A stretch of DNA of 64,000 nucleotides. It comes from a virus. How positions within the stretch are numbered: the stretch's first letter is position 1; the number at the start of each line of letters is the position of its first letter. The notes under the pieces were generated by a model. It did no database searches, had not been told where the DNA came from, and saw nothing but the letters and a program-made list of their open reading frames with translations. Of this stretch, positions 17,500-27,400 are shown piece after piece. Both the position numbers and the translations under genes were made by a program. Where the stretch lies: positions 62,001-126,000 of IMG/VR virus record IMGVR_UViG_3300027736_000020. The stretch is one strand, 5' to 3'.

Positions 17500-19449
17500 T
17501 TATACAATTTCTTCATTATTATTTGCCTTGAATTCATACTCATCAACGACACTATTGTCATATTGAATTTCTGCAACAACGGTGGTTTCTTCTTCTGGGC
17601 TTGAGGCTGTTTCGTCTGAAACAGTAGCGGGAGATGTCATGTACAAGTCAGCAAGCAAGGATTCTGCAGATGGAAGTGTAGTGACAAGACTTGTTCCGGC
17701 GATGGGAAGCCCTTCCCATGCCATACCCGGATCTGTTGTGATATCCTGAGACAATCCAGTCAAGGCATATGGAATTTTTGATCCTCTTGAAACCTTTACT
17801 GAAGTTTGAAAAGCTACTGATGGATGAAAAGTCCATGAATGGGAAACTGTCTCAACGTAATACATTTCATAGTCATCTTTTGTTGAACGCGCTTCGGCAT
17901 TTTTTCCTGCATCAGGCACAATGAATAATTCTTGACCAATGCGTATGTATGGATTTCCAATCATGGAAATCTCTCCTGCAAAGATGTTATGCTGCTGCGT
18001 AAACACATCATACATCCATTGATTTATATTATCAAGTATTCTTGTTATGGTATTTTTTTCGTCAATTTTTTCTGAATCTTTATAGAATCCTTGATTCCAA
18101 AATGGAACTGCAACAATCATTGGCTTGAATCCAAATCTTGACATCCCAAGAACATCATAGAGAGGATTAAACGCATCATTTCCATTGTTTAATGAACAAT
18201 TCAACAAACCGTAATTATCAGGGCCACTGGCATTTGTGAATTGAGGAGAACTACGGCAATCGAATTTTTTGCTTTCAGTTGGAAATTGACTTCCCGAAGA
18301 TGGATTTTCTTCAACAGCGTAATCCCTCCATTTTGTAAAGAAAAAAGTTCTTGTGTCATTGTCATGACGAACCAGTATTTTTGAGAGTATTTCATTCCTT
18401 CCAATGAATGCTCTGTTTCCTGCTTCAACAAATTTTGTCTCATTAAAAAATTTTGCATTGCTAGAATCTAAAGGGATGCTATTTGATGCTTCCACGTTGA
18501 CATTGTTTTCTGAAAGAGAGTCCGCAATGAATCTTCCTTTTGGTGGATAAATACCCCATTTGTTTCTGAATGGTGCCCATCGTAAATGAAAAAATGTTTT
18601 TCCCCTGTATTTTTCCGCAACGGTTGGATCATTCTTGTCGTAGTCAACGACAAGAAACTCAAACATGGGAGCGGGTATGAATGCGGATAACCATGTCCAG
18701 AGTGATCCTTGTGCTTGCAGAATGGTATATTGAGAATTTATTATGTATTCTTCTTGTCCGTCACTCATGGGAATGTTTATTTCGTATTGAATATCTCCAG
18801 CGGAAATTAATTGATTGATTGCATCAAATCCAAGAAATTTATCTGTCAAAACTTCTTTGAACATTTTACTCATAAACTCTGTATACCCAACAAGCGCTTT
18901 GACTGTCCCCTTTGTGTTAGACATTGACACGGGTGTCACAGTGGCATTTTCTGTTGATCGTATGATTGATTGAACACCAACATTTATGAACATTCTTTGT
19001 CTTGCCCTTGAAATCTCATTGATAAATTCAACGGGAGGAACAATGTTCTTTTCAGTAAATATTTTTCCAAAATCTCTTCCAGAGATTGTCACGGATCGCA
19101 CTGGAGATCCTCTTTGAATTGTTTCCGTAACTCTTACGGCATCAACAAGACCTCGCATGATTACGGGAGGATCTTTGATATCATCCCTGATTACGCCTAC
19201 TCGGATTTCACAAAGGTCATTGATATTGATGTCTCCAAGATTCACTACCGTGCCATTGAGAATCGAAGGACGCAGTTCAATCTCCCATTGCCCTGCAGGA
19301 TCAGCAACGGATTTTGTCGTTTTGCCTCGAAGAACAAATTCGGAAACATCATATTTGCCAATCGTGATGCGTTGAGATATTGTTCGAACCTTTTTGGAAG
19401 AATCAAATGAAGAGACTTCTTCTGTGGGACTCTTTCGAAAAGAAATCAT
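17500..19449 (-). CDS. Baseplate hub protein (gp27/gpD-like)
   Basis: 649 aa, beginning MISFRKSPTEEVSSF. The early segment shows the usual layout of phage hub proteins: 'QRITIGKYDVSEFVLRGKTT', 'WEIELRPSI', 'LGDININDLCEIRVG', 'RGLVDAVRVTE' and 'VRSVTISGRDFGKIF'. Later parts contain aromatic-rich segments ('FFHLRWAPFRNKWG', 'EMYYVETVSHSWTFHPSVAFQTSVKVSRG') that match the end of such proteins. The last about 60 residues are acidic and low in complexity. The ATG overlaps the stop of the tape-measure gene (ATGA type). The order tape measure, hub, spike is the standard one. No other baseplate proteins (gp25-like, gpJ/gp6-like) follow. Confidence 0.75.
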   Translation of the reverse strand: MISFRKSPTEEVSSFDSSKKVRTISQRITIGKYDVSEFVLRGKTTKSVADPAGQWEIELRPSILNGTVVNLGDININDLCEIRVGVIRDDIKDPPVIMRGLVDAVRVTETIQRGSPVRSVTISGRDFGKIFTEKNIVPPVEFINEISRARQRMFINVGVQSIIRSTENATVTPVSMSNTKGTVKALVGYTEFMSKMFKEVLTDKFLGFDAINQLISAGDIQYEINIPMSDGQEEYIINSQYTILQAQGSLWTWLSAFIPAPMFEFLVVDYDKNDPTVAEKYRGKTFFHLRWAPFRNKWGIYPPKGRFIADSLSENNVNVEASNSIPLDSSNAKFFNETKFVEAGNRAFIGRNEILSKILVRHDNDTRTFFFTKWRDYAVEENPSSGSQFPTESKKFDCRSSPQFTNASGPDNYGLLNCSLNNGNDAFNPLYDVLGMSRFGFKPMIVAVPFWNQGFYKDSEKIDEKNTITRILDNINQWMYDVFTQQHNIFAGEISMIGNPYIRIGQELFIVPDAGKNAEARSTKDDYEMYYVETVSHSWTFHPSVAFQTSVKVSRGSKIPYALTGLSQDITTDPGMAWEGLPIAGTSLVTTLPSAESLLADLYMTSPATVSDETASSPEEETTVVAEIQYDNSVVDEYEFKANNNEEIV

Positions 19450-22400
19450 GTGGCTCTCACAATCTGCTTTGATGGATTCAATATTGCATAGTGACTGATT
19501 GCGGCCATGAGATCAACCTCAGTGCTTCCAAGAGAATCACCAGAGGAATTGACAAACTCTATGGTCATCTTGTGAGAGATGGATTGCTGTGACTGTCCTC
19601 TGTCATTGTTGAGACTATTCAAGAAATCATTGGGAAGTATGCGTCCGTTTCCACCCGGCACATAGACTTCCGGACCTTTCTCTCCAACAATGACAGGAGA
19701 GCGGCCAAGGACTTCTCCTCCAGCCGCTTTTTGAGCTAAATCTGAAATGACGTACAGATCATCTTTTGTCACAGAAGTGCCAGTGAAGTCTCTTGGCTTG
19801 CCACCTTCAAGCGTATATGCTTCTCGTACTCTGTCAAGCCAATCAAGTGTTGATTCTGGATTCTCATCGCTGAATCCCGGTGTACCCGACTTTGCGTATG
19901 ATCCATGCCAAAGAAGCAGCGTCTTGTCAATGGCATCGAACGACCGTTGTTTTCCGGAAATCATGCCTTGATTGTAGACAGTTGATCTGATAAGTTGTTC
20001 GTTTCCGTTTTCATCATAGGTGACTTTGTCAAACATGTTGATTTTTTCTGCAATCATTTTGCCTGCAATATCGGCACTGAAAACTGGATTATGGAATGGA
20101 TTCCGATCTTCCTTGGATTTGGAAGGCGCAAGAATTTGAAATAATCCAGTAGCTGATGAGACTGGATTTTCTGCATTGACATCAAAATGACTTTCTTCTT
20201 TCATGAGAGCAAACAGCAAGCGAGGGTCAACAGTGCCGGGGCCATATTTCCCTGAAGCGGCTGATGCTTGCATTGCGCGTTCCTTGAAGAACTCTATGCC
20301 TTCCGGATGACGATTGACAAAATCCACCTCATTGCTCTGCAATGGAACTTTGCTCATGCTATCCTTGAGATCTTTTGCGCTCACTACATAGGAATCGTAT
20401 TGAGGAATAAACGGATGTTCCTGATCAAGCGTGGAAGTCATGCCCCAAGAATTATCCTTTGAGACAAGTGCCTCGCCTGTTTGCATGGATGCCCGCATGC
20501 CTCGATACACAGGTCCACCAAAAGCACGTGCTTCTATGGGCTGAGCAATCATTGCTGTCCTTGCCTGAGGGATCGCGCCTGTATCGAATGCTCTTGCTCC
20601 TCCTGTTATCGCTGCATTTGCAATATCAGTAATCGCTTTTGTAGGTGCGACAATATTTCCTATGACTGCAGATCCAGCATCTGTTATTCCTTTTCCTAAA
20701 ATAATTGGACCTGTAATTGCAGTATTGACTGCAGCTCCTGCAAGCGAAGCAATAGGTTTGTCAATTGGCTGACCGAGCGAGATTGCTGTATATAATTTTG
20801 CAATTGCAGAAGAAAGACTATCTGCTCCAGTTTGAAAAGTGCTTGTAATGCTTGTTATGGCGGATCCAAGCATTTCATTTGCTCTTGTCAATTCTCCGCC
20901 TTCAACCATTGGAGACGTAAGCTGGTTTTTCCCTACCCTATCGGAAAAAATCTCTTGATCAGCCCCCGTTCGTTGATTGCCAGATGGATCAATTACTCTG
21001 CTTCGAATAAATTCATGAATTTTTCCGGCTTGCGCTTGTCGAATCGTATCTTCGTCTTGTCCCGCTTTCACTCCTGCGGAGCGAACATCTCCGAGTTGTG
21101 TGATTAATTCATCCTGAACTTTTTGATTCTTGAATATTCCTTGATTGTTTACCCATCCTGCCAATTCTTCGTCAAACGCTTTGCCTTCATTTGAAGAACT
21201 CAATATGGGAATAAGGGATTTCTGAAGCTGCATTCCCTTTTCTCTTTGTTCTTGCGTATTGGTATCGTTACTTTCAAAAACGCGGGTAAATTGATTCGGA
21301 TTATTATTGAGCGTTCTTTGCCTCGCTCTCTGCGCTTCAGGACTGTTGGTAGCCGCCCTTGCCTTGAGTATCTGCTCTACTCCTGCCGCTCCTGTCTCCA
21401 CTCCCATCTGTTGGGCAACAATACCGTAAACCATGTCATTTTCAAGACTGTCATCAATGATTCCCTTATCATCCTTGCCTGTAAATGATTTCACCATGGT
21501 TGCAATCATTTCATTTCGAAGGTTTGGATCTCCTCCTCGTAATGCACGATTGATTGACATGGGAGAAGTTGGTGCAGAATACGTTTTTTGTTGATCAATA
21601 AGTTTGGATTGTCGAGCTTCCAATTCTTCTTTTGCCGCTTGATCTTCTGCGCTGTTACTAAATTTAGTACCTTGCAATTGTTTTTCAACAGATTCCAATT
21701 CGCTATTTGTACGCTGAAGTAATCCTTGACGTGCTGAATCATATCCAGCAACCATCATCCCCGGAAGTTGTGTTGACCCTATGGCTCCACGAGACACAAG
21801 CGAAGCGTCAAATTTCTGGATTGCTTGTGTGCCAAAACCAATCATTGAGGCATCTCGTTGATTATTAAGCTGACCCATTCCCTGTGAAGCTTGGAATATT
21901 GACGTTTGTGTATCGATTGCATTTCCAATGGAAATATTGCGTCCACCTGATGCCACTTGACCAAGCGCACTGCTTGCTGCATTTTGCAGTGCTTGATCGC
22001 GAAGGGCACCAAATTGACCTTGGCCAATCGCTGCACCAAAATTCCTGTTGAAGCCTATCTCAGTGGCTCCATATCCCTGCCCTCTGCCAAATGTTCCAAC
22101 CAAACCTGAACCACGAAGAGCGTCAACAACTTGACCGTATTGGTTCAAGTTCATTCCAGTCATTCGCGCAGAAGCAATGGTGTCTCCTGCGGAAACTTGA
22201 GAACGAACAACTCTTGTTGATGCACTTATCGAATCAGTAAATCCTTGCAATTCGCGCATGGAAGAAGTCATGAATCGCGTATGTTCAGCAACACTGGTTC
22301 CCAAACCAGTGGATACTTGCTGCACCTTGGTCCTGAAATCAGTCAAGGACATGCCTATATCACGAATTTGCCTGCTGAATTGTCCAAGTTCGTAGTCATT

Positions 22401-22580
22401 ACCCTTTGAGTTAATGACTCCTTCACGAACTTGTCTTTCAAGCCCTTCTGGGGTAAGACCTGCAGTTGTTGCTTGCCATGATCCAAAAACAGAAGCACTG
22501 GAGAGCCCAGCTCCCAGCACTCCCTTCATGACCCCTGTACCCAAGCTTCCTAGATACGGTAAAAGACTCGGTCCGCCCAT
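19446..22580 (-). CDS. Tape-measure protein with transglycosylase domain
   Basis: 1044 aa, beginning MGGPSLLPYLGSLGTGV. Gly/Ala/Gln-rich helical sequence fills the first about 600 residues, followed by a hydrophobic stretch (about 600-660, 'AAVNTAITGPIILGKGITDAG'). A lytic-transglycosylase-like domain lies at about 765-920. It has the signature 'LMKEESHFDVNAE', the Glu near residue 794 being the likely catalytic acid, and then 'SSATGLFQI'. The end has the usual tape-measure motif 'GRSPVIVGEKGPEVYVPGGNGRILPN'. The protein sets tail length, and the domain probably opens the peptidoglycan during DNA entry. It follows the chaperone frames and overlaps the hub gene. If about 0.15 nm per residue holds, the tail would be roughly 150 nm, less if the C-terminal domain does not span it. 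Confidence 0.9.
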   Translation of the reverse strand: MGGPSLLPYLGSLGTGVMKGVLGAGLSSASVFGSWQATTAGLTPEGLERQVREGVINSKGNDYELGQFSRQIRDIGMSLTDFRTKVQQVSTGLGTSVAEHTRFMTSSMRELQGFTDSISASTRVVRSQVSAGDTIASARMTGMNLNQYGQVVDALRGSGLVGTFGRGQGYGATEIGFNRNFGAAIGQGQFGALRDQALQNAASSALGQVASGGRNISIGNAIDTQTSIFQASQGMGQLNNQRDASMIGFGTQAIQKFDASLVSRGAIGSTQLPGMMVAGYDSARQGLLQRTNSELESVEKQLQGTKFSNSAEDQAAKEELEARQSKLIDQQKTYSAPTSPMSINRALRGGDPNLRNEMIATMVKSFTGKDDKGIIDDSLENDMVYGIVAQQMGVETGAAGVEQILKARAATNSPEAQRARQRTLNNNPNQFTRVFESNDTNTQEQREKGMQLQKSLIPILSSSNEGKAFDEELAGWVNNQGIFKNQKVQDELITQLGDVRSAGVKAGQDEDTIRQAQAGKIHEFIRSRVIDPSGNQRTGADQEIFSDRVGKNQLTSPMVEGGELTRANEMLGSAITSITSTFQTGADSLSSAIAKLYTAISLGQPIDKPIASLAGAAVNTAITGPIILGKGITDAGSAVIGNIVAPTKAITDIANAAITGGARAFDTGAIPQARTAMIAQPIEARAFGGPVYRGMRASMQTGEALVSKDNSWGMTSTLDQEHPFIPQYDSYVVSAKDLKDSMSKVPLQSNEVDFVNRHPEGIEFFKERAMQASAASGKYGPGTVDPRLLFALMKEESHFDVNAENPVSSATGLFQILAPSKSKEDRNPFHNPVFSADIAGKMIAEKINMFDKVTYDENGNEQLIRSTVYNQGMISGKQRSFDAIDKTLLLWHGSYAKSGTPGFSDENPESTLDWLDRVREAYTLEGGKPRDFTGTSVTKDDLYVISDLAQKAAGGEVLGRSPVIVGEKGPEVYVPGGNGRILPNDFLNSLNNDRGQSQQSISHKMTIEFVNSSGDSLGSTEVDLMAAISHYAILNPSKQIVRAT

Positions 22581-22586
22581 GTTTTT

Positions 22587-23550
22587 CTAGCCTTCGTCGG
22601 TTTTTTCTTCTTCTTCCTTGACCCACTTCCAGAAGTCTTCATCATCAAGACCGAATTCGCTTTCCTCGTTCTTTACCATGCCTCCTTGTGATTTTCGTAT
22701 TGGTGTCTTGAGATGTGGAGGGATGTTTGGATTTATACTTTCTTCTGGAACAGAAAGTTCCTCTGAATCTTCTTCTTCAAATTCTTCTTGATTTCTTCTC
22801 TTTCCACTCTTCAGATCCGAATTGCTTACGGTGTTTGAATCAGTATACTGAAATCCATTCGGAGCAGGAAGAGCGCCTCCAAATTGTTTCAATAATATGA
22901 ACGATGGCATATTGAATTTTATATCTTTGTTTTTAAAATCACGTAATCCATATTGAATTTCATGATAATATTGTCTTCGGTAAAAATCCCTCATTGCCTC
23001 CTCTTCAGAAACTTGGGTAAACCGAGGATCATTTATTGAAAAATTGTATTGAATTCTATACCACTCAAGGATGTCCGAAGATAGAACATCAAGAAGTGCT
23101 TGTTTCTTGATGAATTCCTCACTTGCTGGGTCTGGAAACTCGAAAAGATCCCCTCCATGATTCCCACTCACGATAATAATGAGAAAGATCATCAAATTCG
23201 TAAATGTTTTCCAAGAACTTGTCAATATTTCCATTACAATACGCAGGAAGATATCCCGGAGCTTGTGTAACCATCTGAAGCATGATAGACATCCATGTCA
23301 TTTCATAAGTGCGTTGATCAACGGTGGATCCTTGCAACGCCAAAGCAACCGCTTTTCCTGCGGTTCTTTGAAGATTGAGATGTCCCCTGACCACACCAAT
23401 TGTTCCACATGGGCCGTCAATCTCGTGACACTTTGAAGGATCGTATGACACAGAGTCTTTTGTATACGCAGGCTTCGGAGGTTCTGATGCCTTTGCAATG
23501 ACAGCCGTAATGCTTTCCTTTTCAACGATGGATGTTGTTTCTTCGCTCAA
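22587..23550 (-). CDS. Tail assembly chaperone, frameshift fusion (G-T type)
   Basis: The frame 22587-23234 has no good ribosome site of its own. It overlaps the end of the upstream chaperone gene, immediately before the tape-measure gene, as in lambda gpG-gpGT and P2/Mu equivalents. The two frames are related by +1 (or -2). The proposed fusion reads frame one to the Phe codon TTT at 23145-23143, shifts +1 onto TTC, and continues with GAG at 23141, giving about 320 aa (136 + 184). The T part has 'EFPDPASEEFIKKQALLDVL', an acidic Glu-rich stretch ('EEFEEEDSEELSVPEES'), and 'DDEDFWKWVKEEEEKTDEG' at the end. T domains recruit the tape measure while the G domain recruits tube protein (established for lambda). 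Confidence 0.75.
23119..23550 (-). CDS. Tail assembly chaperone, short form (G type)
   Basis: 143 aa when started at TTG 23550. An ATG exists 8 codons upstream (23574). However, the AAGGAG sequence sits within that extension and 7 bases before the TTG, so the TTG start (SEETTSIVEKESI...) is preferred. The protein is mostly helical after residue 60 ('GVVRGHLNLQRTAGKAVALALQG', 'MTWMSIMLQMVTQ', 'FLENIYEFDDLSHYYREW'). It ends 8 codons after the proposed shift site. Its position between tube and tape-measure genes and the overlapping second frame identify it, since sequence identity in this family is always low. Confidence 0.75.
   Translation of the reverse strand: MSEETTSIVEKESITAVIAKASEPPKPAYTKDSVSYDPSKCHEIDGPCGTIGVVRGHLNLQRTAGKAVALALQGSTVDQRTYEMTWMSIMLQMVTQAPGYLPAYCNGNIDKFLENIYEFDDLSHYYREWESWRGSFRVSRPSK
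23139..23156 (-). promoter_or_regulatory. Programmed +1 frameshift site with SD-like stimulator
   Basis: In the upstream frame the minus strand reads AGG GGA TCT TTT CGA G. Phe-tRNA on TTT can shift +1 to TTC with better pairing while the A site holds CGA, a slow Arg codon in many bacteria. GGAGGGG lies just upstream. The distance from AGGGG to the P-site codon is 4 bases, the same as in the prfB (release factor 2) +1 site. An alternative is a -2 slip of the Gly codon GGA onto GGG. Confidence 0.65.
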
Positions 23551-23578
23551 TGTATTTCTCCTTGTGAAATGCATGCTC

Positions 23579-23587
23579 AGTATAACA
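23579..23587 (-). promoter_or_regulatory. Candidate extended -10 promoter before chaperone gene
   Basis: On the minus strand this reads TGTTATACT, matching an extended -10 (TG-N-TATAAT with one mismatch). It lies directly after the tube-gene terminator and about 28 bases before the TTG start at 23550. A promoter placed right after a terminator would let chaperones and tape measure be made separately from the abundant tube protein. The -35 region would fall in the hairpin arm and has no good match. Confidence 0.3.
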
Positions 23588-23588
23588 T

Positions 23589-23618
23589 AAAAACCACCCG
23601 TAAATCCGAGTGGTTTTT
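23589..23618 (-). terminator. Rho-independent terminator after tail tube gene
   Basis: A perfect 9-bp stem (23589-23597 with 23610-23618, AAAAACCAC/GTGGTTTTT) with a 12-base loop lies 26 bases past the tube gene stop. On the minus strand the stem ends in a T run. It probably limits read-through from tube into chaperone and tape-measure genes. Confidence 0.8.
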
Positions 23619-23643
23619 ATTTGCGTTTGCCACAAGAAAACTT

Positions 23644-24408
23644 CTATCCTCTGGAATACAAAGAGCTTTCCGCAGAATCCTTGTCTCTTGCATAAAATGT
23701 CACATTGTGCATGAGCACACGATTCGCATCAATGTTGAGATCTCCACCAGCAAAGAAACAATCCTTGTACTTGACAATGGTTCTTGGCCATCTGTTGACA
23801 GCCGGTGTGGAACCCGCTGCATCGACGTGAGAGACTGTTCCTCCTGCAGCGTTCTTAGTGGCTTCGTTACCAGTGTACAGCTGGGCATCCTTGACCTCTA
23901 TATCAAAAACCTTGGAATGGATCACTCTCCAGACTTGAGAAAAGTCTTTGGTTGCGTCCGGACCATTGATTACGTTTCTTGCGCTATTATCTGATGTGGG
24001 GAGCAAATCAAGATTGTCCGCCGCTGTGTCGGTACTAGATCCATATGGCTGAGCCTGCTTATTGTACATTGCGGCACCCGGATCCATTTCCATGTATCCA
24101 TCACCCAATGCATCCCTGCCTCCCCCTGACTTCAGCAGGCCAAAGGATCCAGCTCCCGTAGGCTCAAGTCCCAGCTTTGAAAGACTGATGTTGCGCAACA
24201 CAAGAACAGAAATGGTAATTTCGTGTCGTGCATGCATGGGAACATATTCAATGGTCTGGAGTTGACCAATCACGTTGACGGGTTCAAGTCCATAATCGTC
24301 ACGGAAACGTGCGGATTGTGCAAAGGCAATGGGAAAACCATCCATGTAGATGACGACCTTTCCTCCTGTCCGTACGCCTGTATTCCAAAGCTTCGCTGTT
24401 GTTGTCAT
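23644..24408 (-). CDS. Tail tube protein
   Basis: 254 aa, beginning MTTTAKLWNTGVRTGGKV, with AAAGGAAG upstream. The N-terminus ('VVIYMDGFPIAFAQSARFRDDYGLEPVNVIGQLQTIEYVP', 'HEITISVLVLRN') and the C-terminus ('IVKYKDCFFAGGDLNIDANRVLMHNVTFYARD') show the beta pattern of myovirus tube proteins. The middle (residues about 95-150) is a Gly/Ser/Asp-rich insertion. It lies directly downstream of the sheath gene, with its own terminator, and upstream of the chaperones, which is the standard sheath-tube-chaperone-tape measure order. It forms the inner tube through which DNA passes. Confidence 0.85.
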   Translation of the reverse strand: MTTTAKLWNTGVRTGGKVVIYMDGFPIAFAQSARFRDDYGLEPVNVIGQLQTIEYVPMHARHEITISVLVLRNISLSKLGLEPTGAGSFGLLKSGGGRDALGDGYMEMDPGAAMYNKQAQPYGSSTDTAADNLDLLPTSDNSARNVINGPDATKDFSQVWRVIHSKVFDIEVKDAQLYTGNEATKNAAGGTVSHVDAAGSTPAVNRWPRTIVKYKDCFFAGGDLNIDANRVLMHNVTFYARDKDSAESSLYSRG

Positions 24409-24427
24409 GTCATTTTCTTCCTTTTCT

Positions 24428-27400
24428 TTACAAGATATGTGCGGTGATAAGCAGGTAATTTGCGGGAATTGCCGGACTTATGGAGAAGTCCACATAGATT
24501 GCATCACCAACGGTGCGCACATCAAGATCTTTGTACGCCGGATTGAATGCATTTCCCACAATCAGTCCTGCGCTATCTGCATAGATAAGAGTCGTATTGA
24601 CCCTTCTTGTAATCTCCTGAATGAGCGCTCCATCCAATCTCGACCCAACAAGATCTCGTACGGAATTCCTGACTCGTTTCATGACAATATCTGCACAACG
24701 CATCGTGCTGATTTCGCGTCTGACATAACGTGTATCACCGGTCCATGTCGTCAATGACTGGGCAACGACAAATCCGCGAGAAGCCTCATATTTTATTGCA
24801 AGAACTCCATTGGCCGCAAGATCGTCAATATCGGACGGTTTGGCAATTGTTTCCAAAGCCAACAGGTTGACAGTCTTGTTTGTAAGCGGAATTGATGGAT
24901 CCCTCTGCGCATAGAGAAGTCCGGCAATATATGGGGCAAGATAAACAGGAGACCATGTAATAAGGTTTCCATCTTCGTCATAATCCTTGATTCCCGGCCA
25001 GACAACAACGGCTCGTTTGTCATTGAATGAAGAGGCAAGCGTCTTGACATCTGTAACGCTCTGCCCTGAAGGACCACCAAAGACCGCAAAGCGTTCCTTC
25101 TTTCCAGTTGGAAGCGCCATGTTCTTGCAATGCTCAAGCACTGCAGACTGAATGACCGAGTTAGCGGTCATTGGACAGATAACTTCGACTGTTTCTGCGC
25201 TTTCCAGTTGCGTCAATGCATAGTCCCAGTGATAGGCAGTAACGGCACTCTGTACCGCACCAGAAAATCCATATGATCCGTTGGCGATGGATGATGCAGT
25301 GCCTGTTTTCACAACAGAGAAATGCGGAGAGTACACATCACCGAGGAGTGTCTGATAAATGCGATAGATGTTTCCCCGTAGAATAGTATTCGCAGTAGAG
25401 GAAGCCACAGCAATGGCAGAAGAACTTGGAACTGTTGTTTCAGCAAGAATGTCAAGATTTGTCGAAGAAAATCCAGCGTCTGTATTGCCAGATGCAAGAG
25501 ACAATTTCCAGCCAGTTCCGTTTGCAATATAGCCTTGATTTACTTTTTGAATGATTGAAGAAAGCTGAGGATATTTTGCCCACGTCAACTGGTCTGTTGT
25601 ATTATCAAGTCTGAAGTTTGACCCGGAAATGTCTGTGGGAACACTTGTGTAAGTAACCGTTCCTGTTCCCTTTCCTCCGGCAGCTGATGCGGTAAAACTA
25701 GTGCCTACTGCGTTAGGTGTTGTTCCGGAAGAACCCAACAGTCTGAAATCTGTTGCAAATGCGGTAGTGAATGTTACCTTGTCTGTAACCGCAGCAATGG
25801 GAGCAACAGGCGCAGTCGGAACTCCATATCCTGTTTGTCCAGCAACAGTGACAGTGATCGTGTACGCTGTACCGTTATCTGACACCGATGCAATGACAGG
25901 ATTTAGACCGAGGGAAGAAACAGGAGTTGCCGTTCCTGCCGTAGCAACTGCTGCGACAGTACTGGTATTTGCAATAGTAAACGATGTTCCTGAAATGCTT
26001 GTATTGACTACATGCGTACCGTTATACTCAGTAGGACTAAGACCAGCTAACTTTACCAACGTTCCCGGAGGAAACTGATATCCTGCACCATGAGTAACAG
26101 TCCAAATCGTTCCGTTTGTCGTAATTGCCCCTGTAGCAACAGTTGCAGGAGTGGTTGCTGCTACAGTTATGACAGAAGTCGGATTGATTATTCCATTGGA
26201 AACCAATGCGCCAGTAAGAGCATACGTCCATCCATAGGCTATGGAATACTGGCAGGATGCAATGGTGCCCGTTGAGTCTGTAAGAAGAGTCTGTGCATCT
26301 GTGACGCTGACAATTTTCGCAACAGTTGAAAAAGCTACCATTGTTGTTGAGACAACGGTCTGGCTTGTTGCAGCACCGTTTACTTGCACGGTGTAGGTGC
26401 CAACACCAGTTGTGCCTGTTCCCAATGCGCTGATTTTTGTTCCGGGAAGGACTCCAGTTCCGCCAATCGCCACATTGACGCCAAGAGTAGCTGTTGCAGC
26501 GGTGACGGTCAATGTTGTTCCAGAAATTGATCCAGTAAATACACCCCCATCTCCAAAGGTAATTGTTCCTTCGGTCATGATTCCAGAAAATCCAGTTCCT
26601 GTTACCGTATATCCAGCTCGCGATACAGTATTCACTGCTGTCGCAGGAATCACGCTTGTTCCTGCGGTGACTGTTCCAACGGTCATCGCTGAGTTGGCAT
26701 TTAATGCATTGCTGGTTAATGTTGCTGTTTTGACAACGTTAGCGGGAGCGGTGTTTTGCGAGATTGTGTAGTATCTTCCCTGTACAAGATTCCCTGCGGT
26801 TACCGTAGATGTCTCTGAAGGATTTCCCGATGTTGCTGTCAGCTCAATTCCTGTTCCTGTTATTCTTACCTTGGGAATAATCGATGCAAGGTTTGCCGCT
26901 GCATTGACATTACTAGCGCCATCATTGTTGATATACTCAACCTTGAGCAAATCCAATCCGACATTATCCGTGACAAAAGTCGCACCTCCATCACGAGTCA
27001 ATGTGATTTTCTTGTATCCGGTTTTTCCATTGGAGGCATTTGCAAGTGACAATAGCCAAGAATTTCCGTAGTAGCCATATTCCTTCGCTGTCAAGGTAAA
27101 AGGGGAAAATGAAGTGGTTGCTTGCGAAGCAGTCGCAGCAATTGACGAACCTGCTGCAGTGGTTGTGGTAATAGGACTTCCGATTCGTACGGCAATGACT
27201 CTTGGAGCGCCAGCATTGAACGCCTTCCTGAGACCAAAAACCAAAGGATTGGTTACGGGATCTGGGTCTCCATAATAGGCAAGTGCGGTATTGTAATTGC
27301 TGAAAGCCAACGGCTTGCCGGGTTCTCCTCGCACAGCTTCACCCATGATGACCATCTCTGGTCCAGTGCTTGGCGCTGCTGCGAATGATGCATTATTGTC

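Noticed and set aside
22587-23234. Independent 215-aa gene starting MEILTSSW with a hydrophobic N-terminus (membrane protein)
   Set aside because: The hydrophobic start is only the out-of-frame reading of the chaperone gene. There is no ribosome site, and the place and overlap fit a frameshift product.
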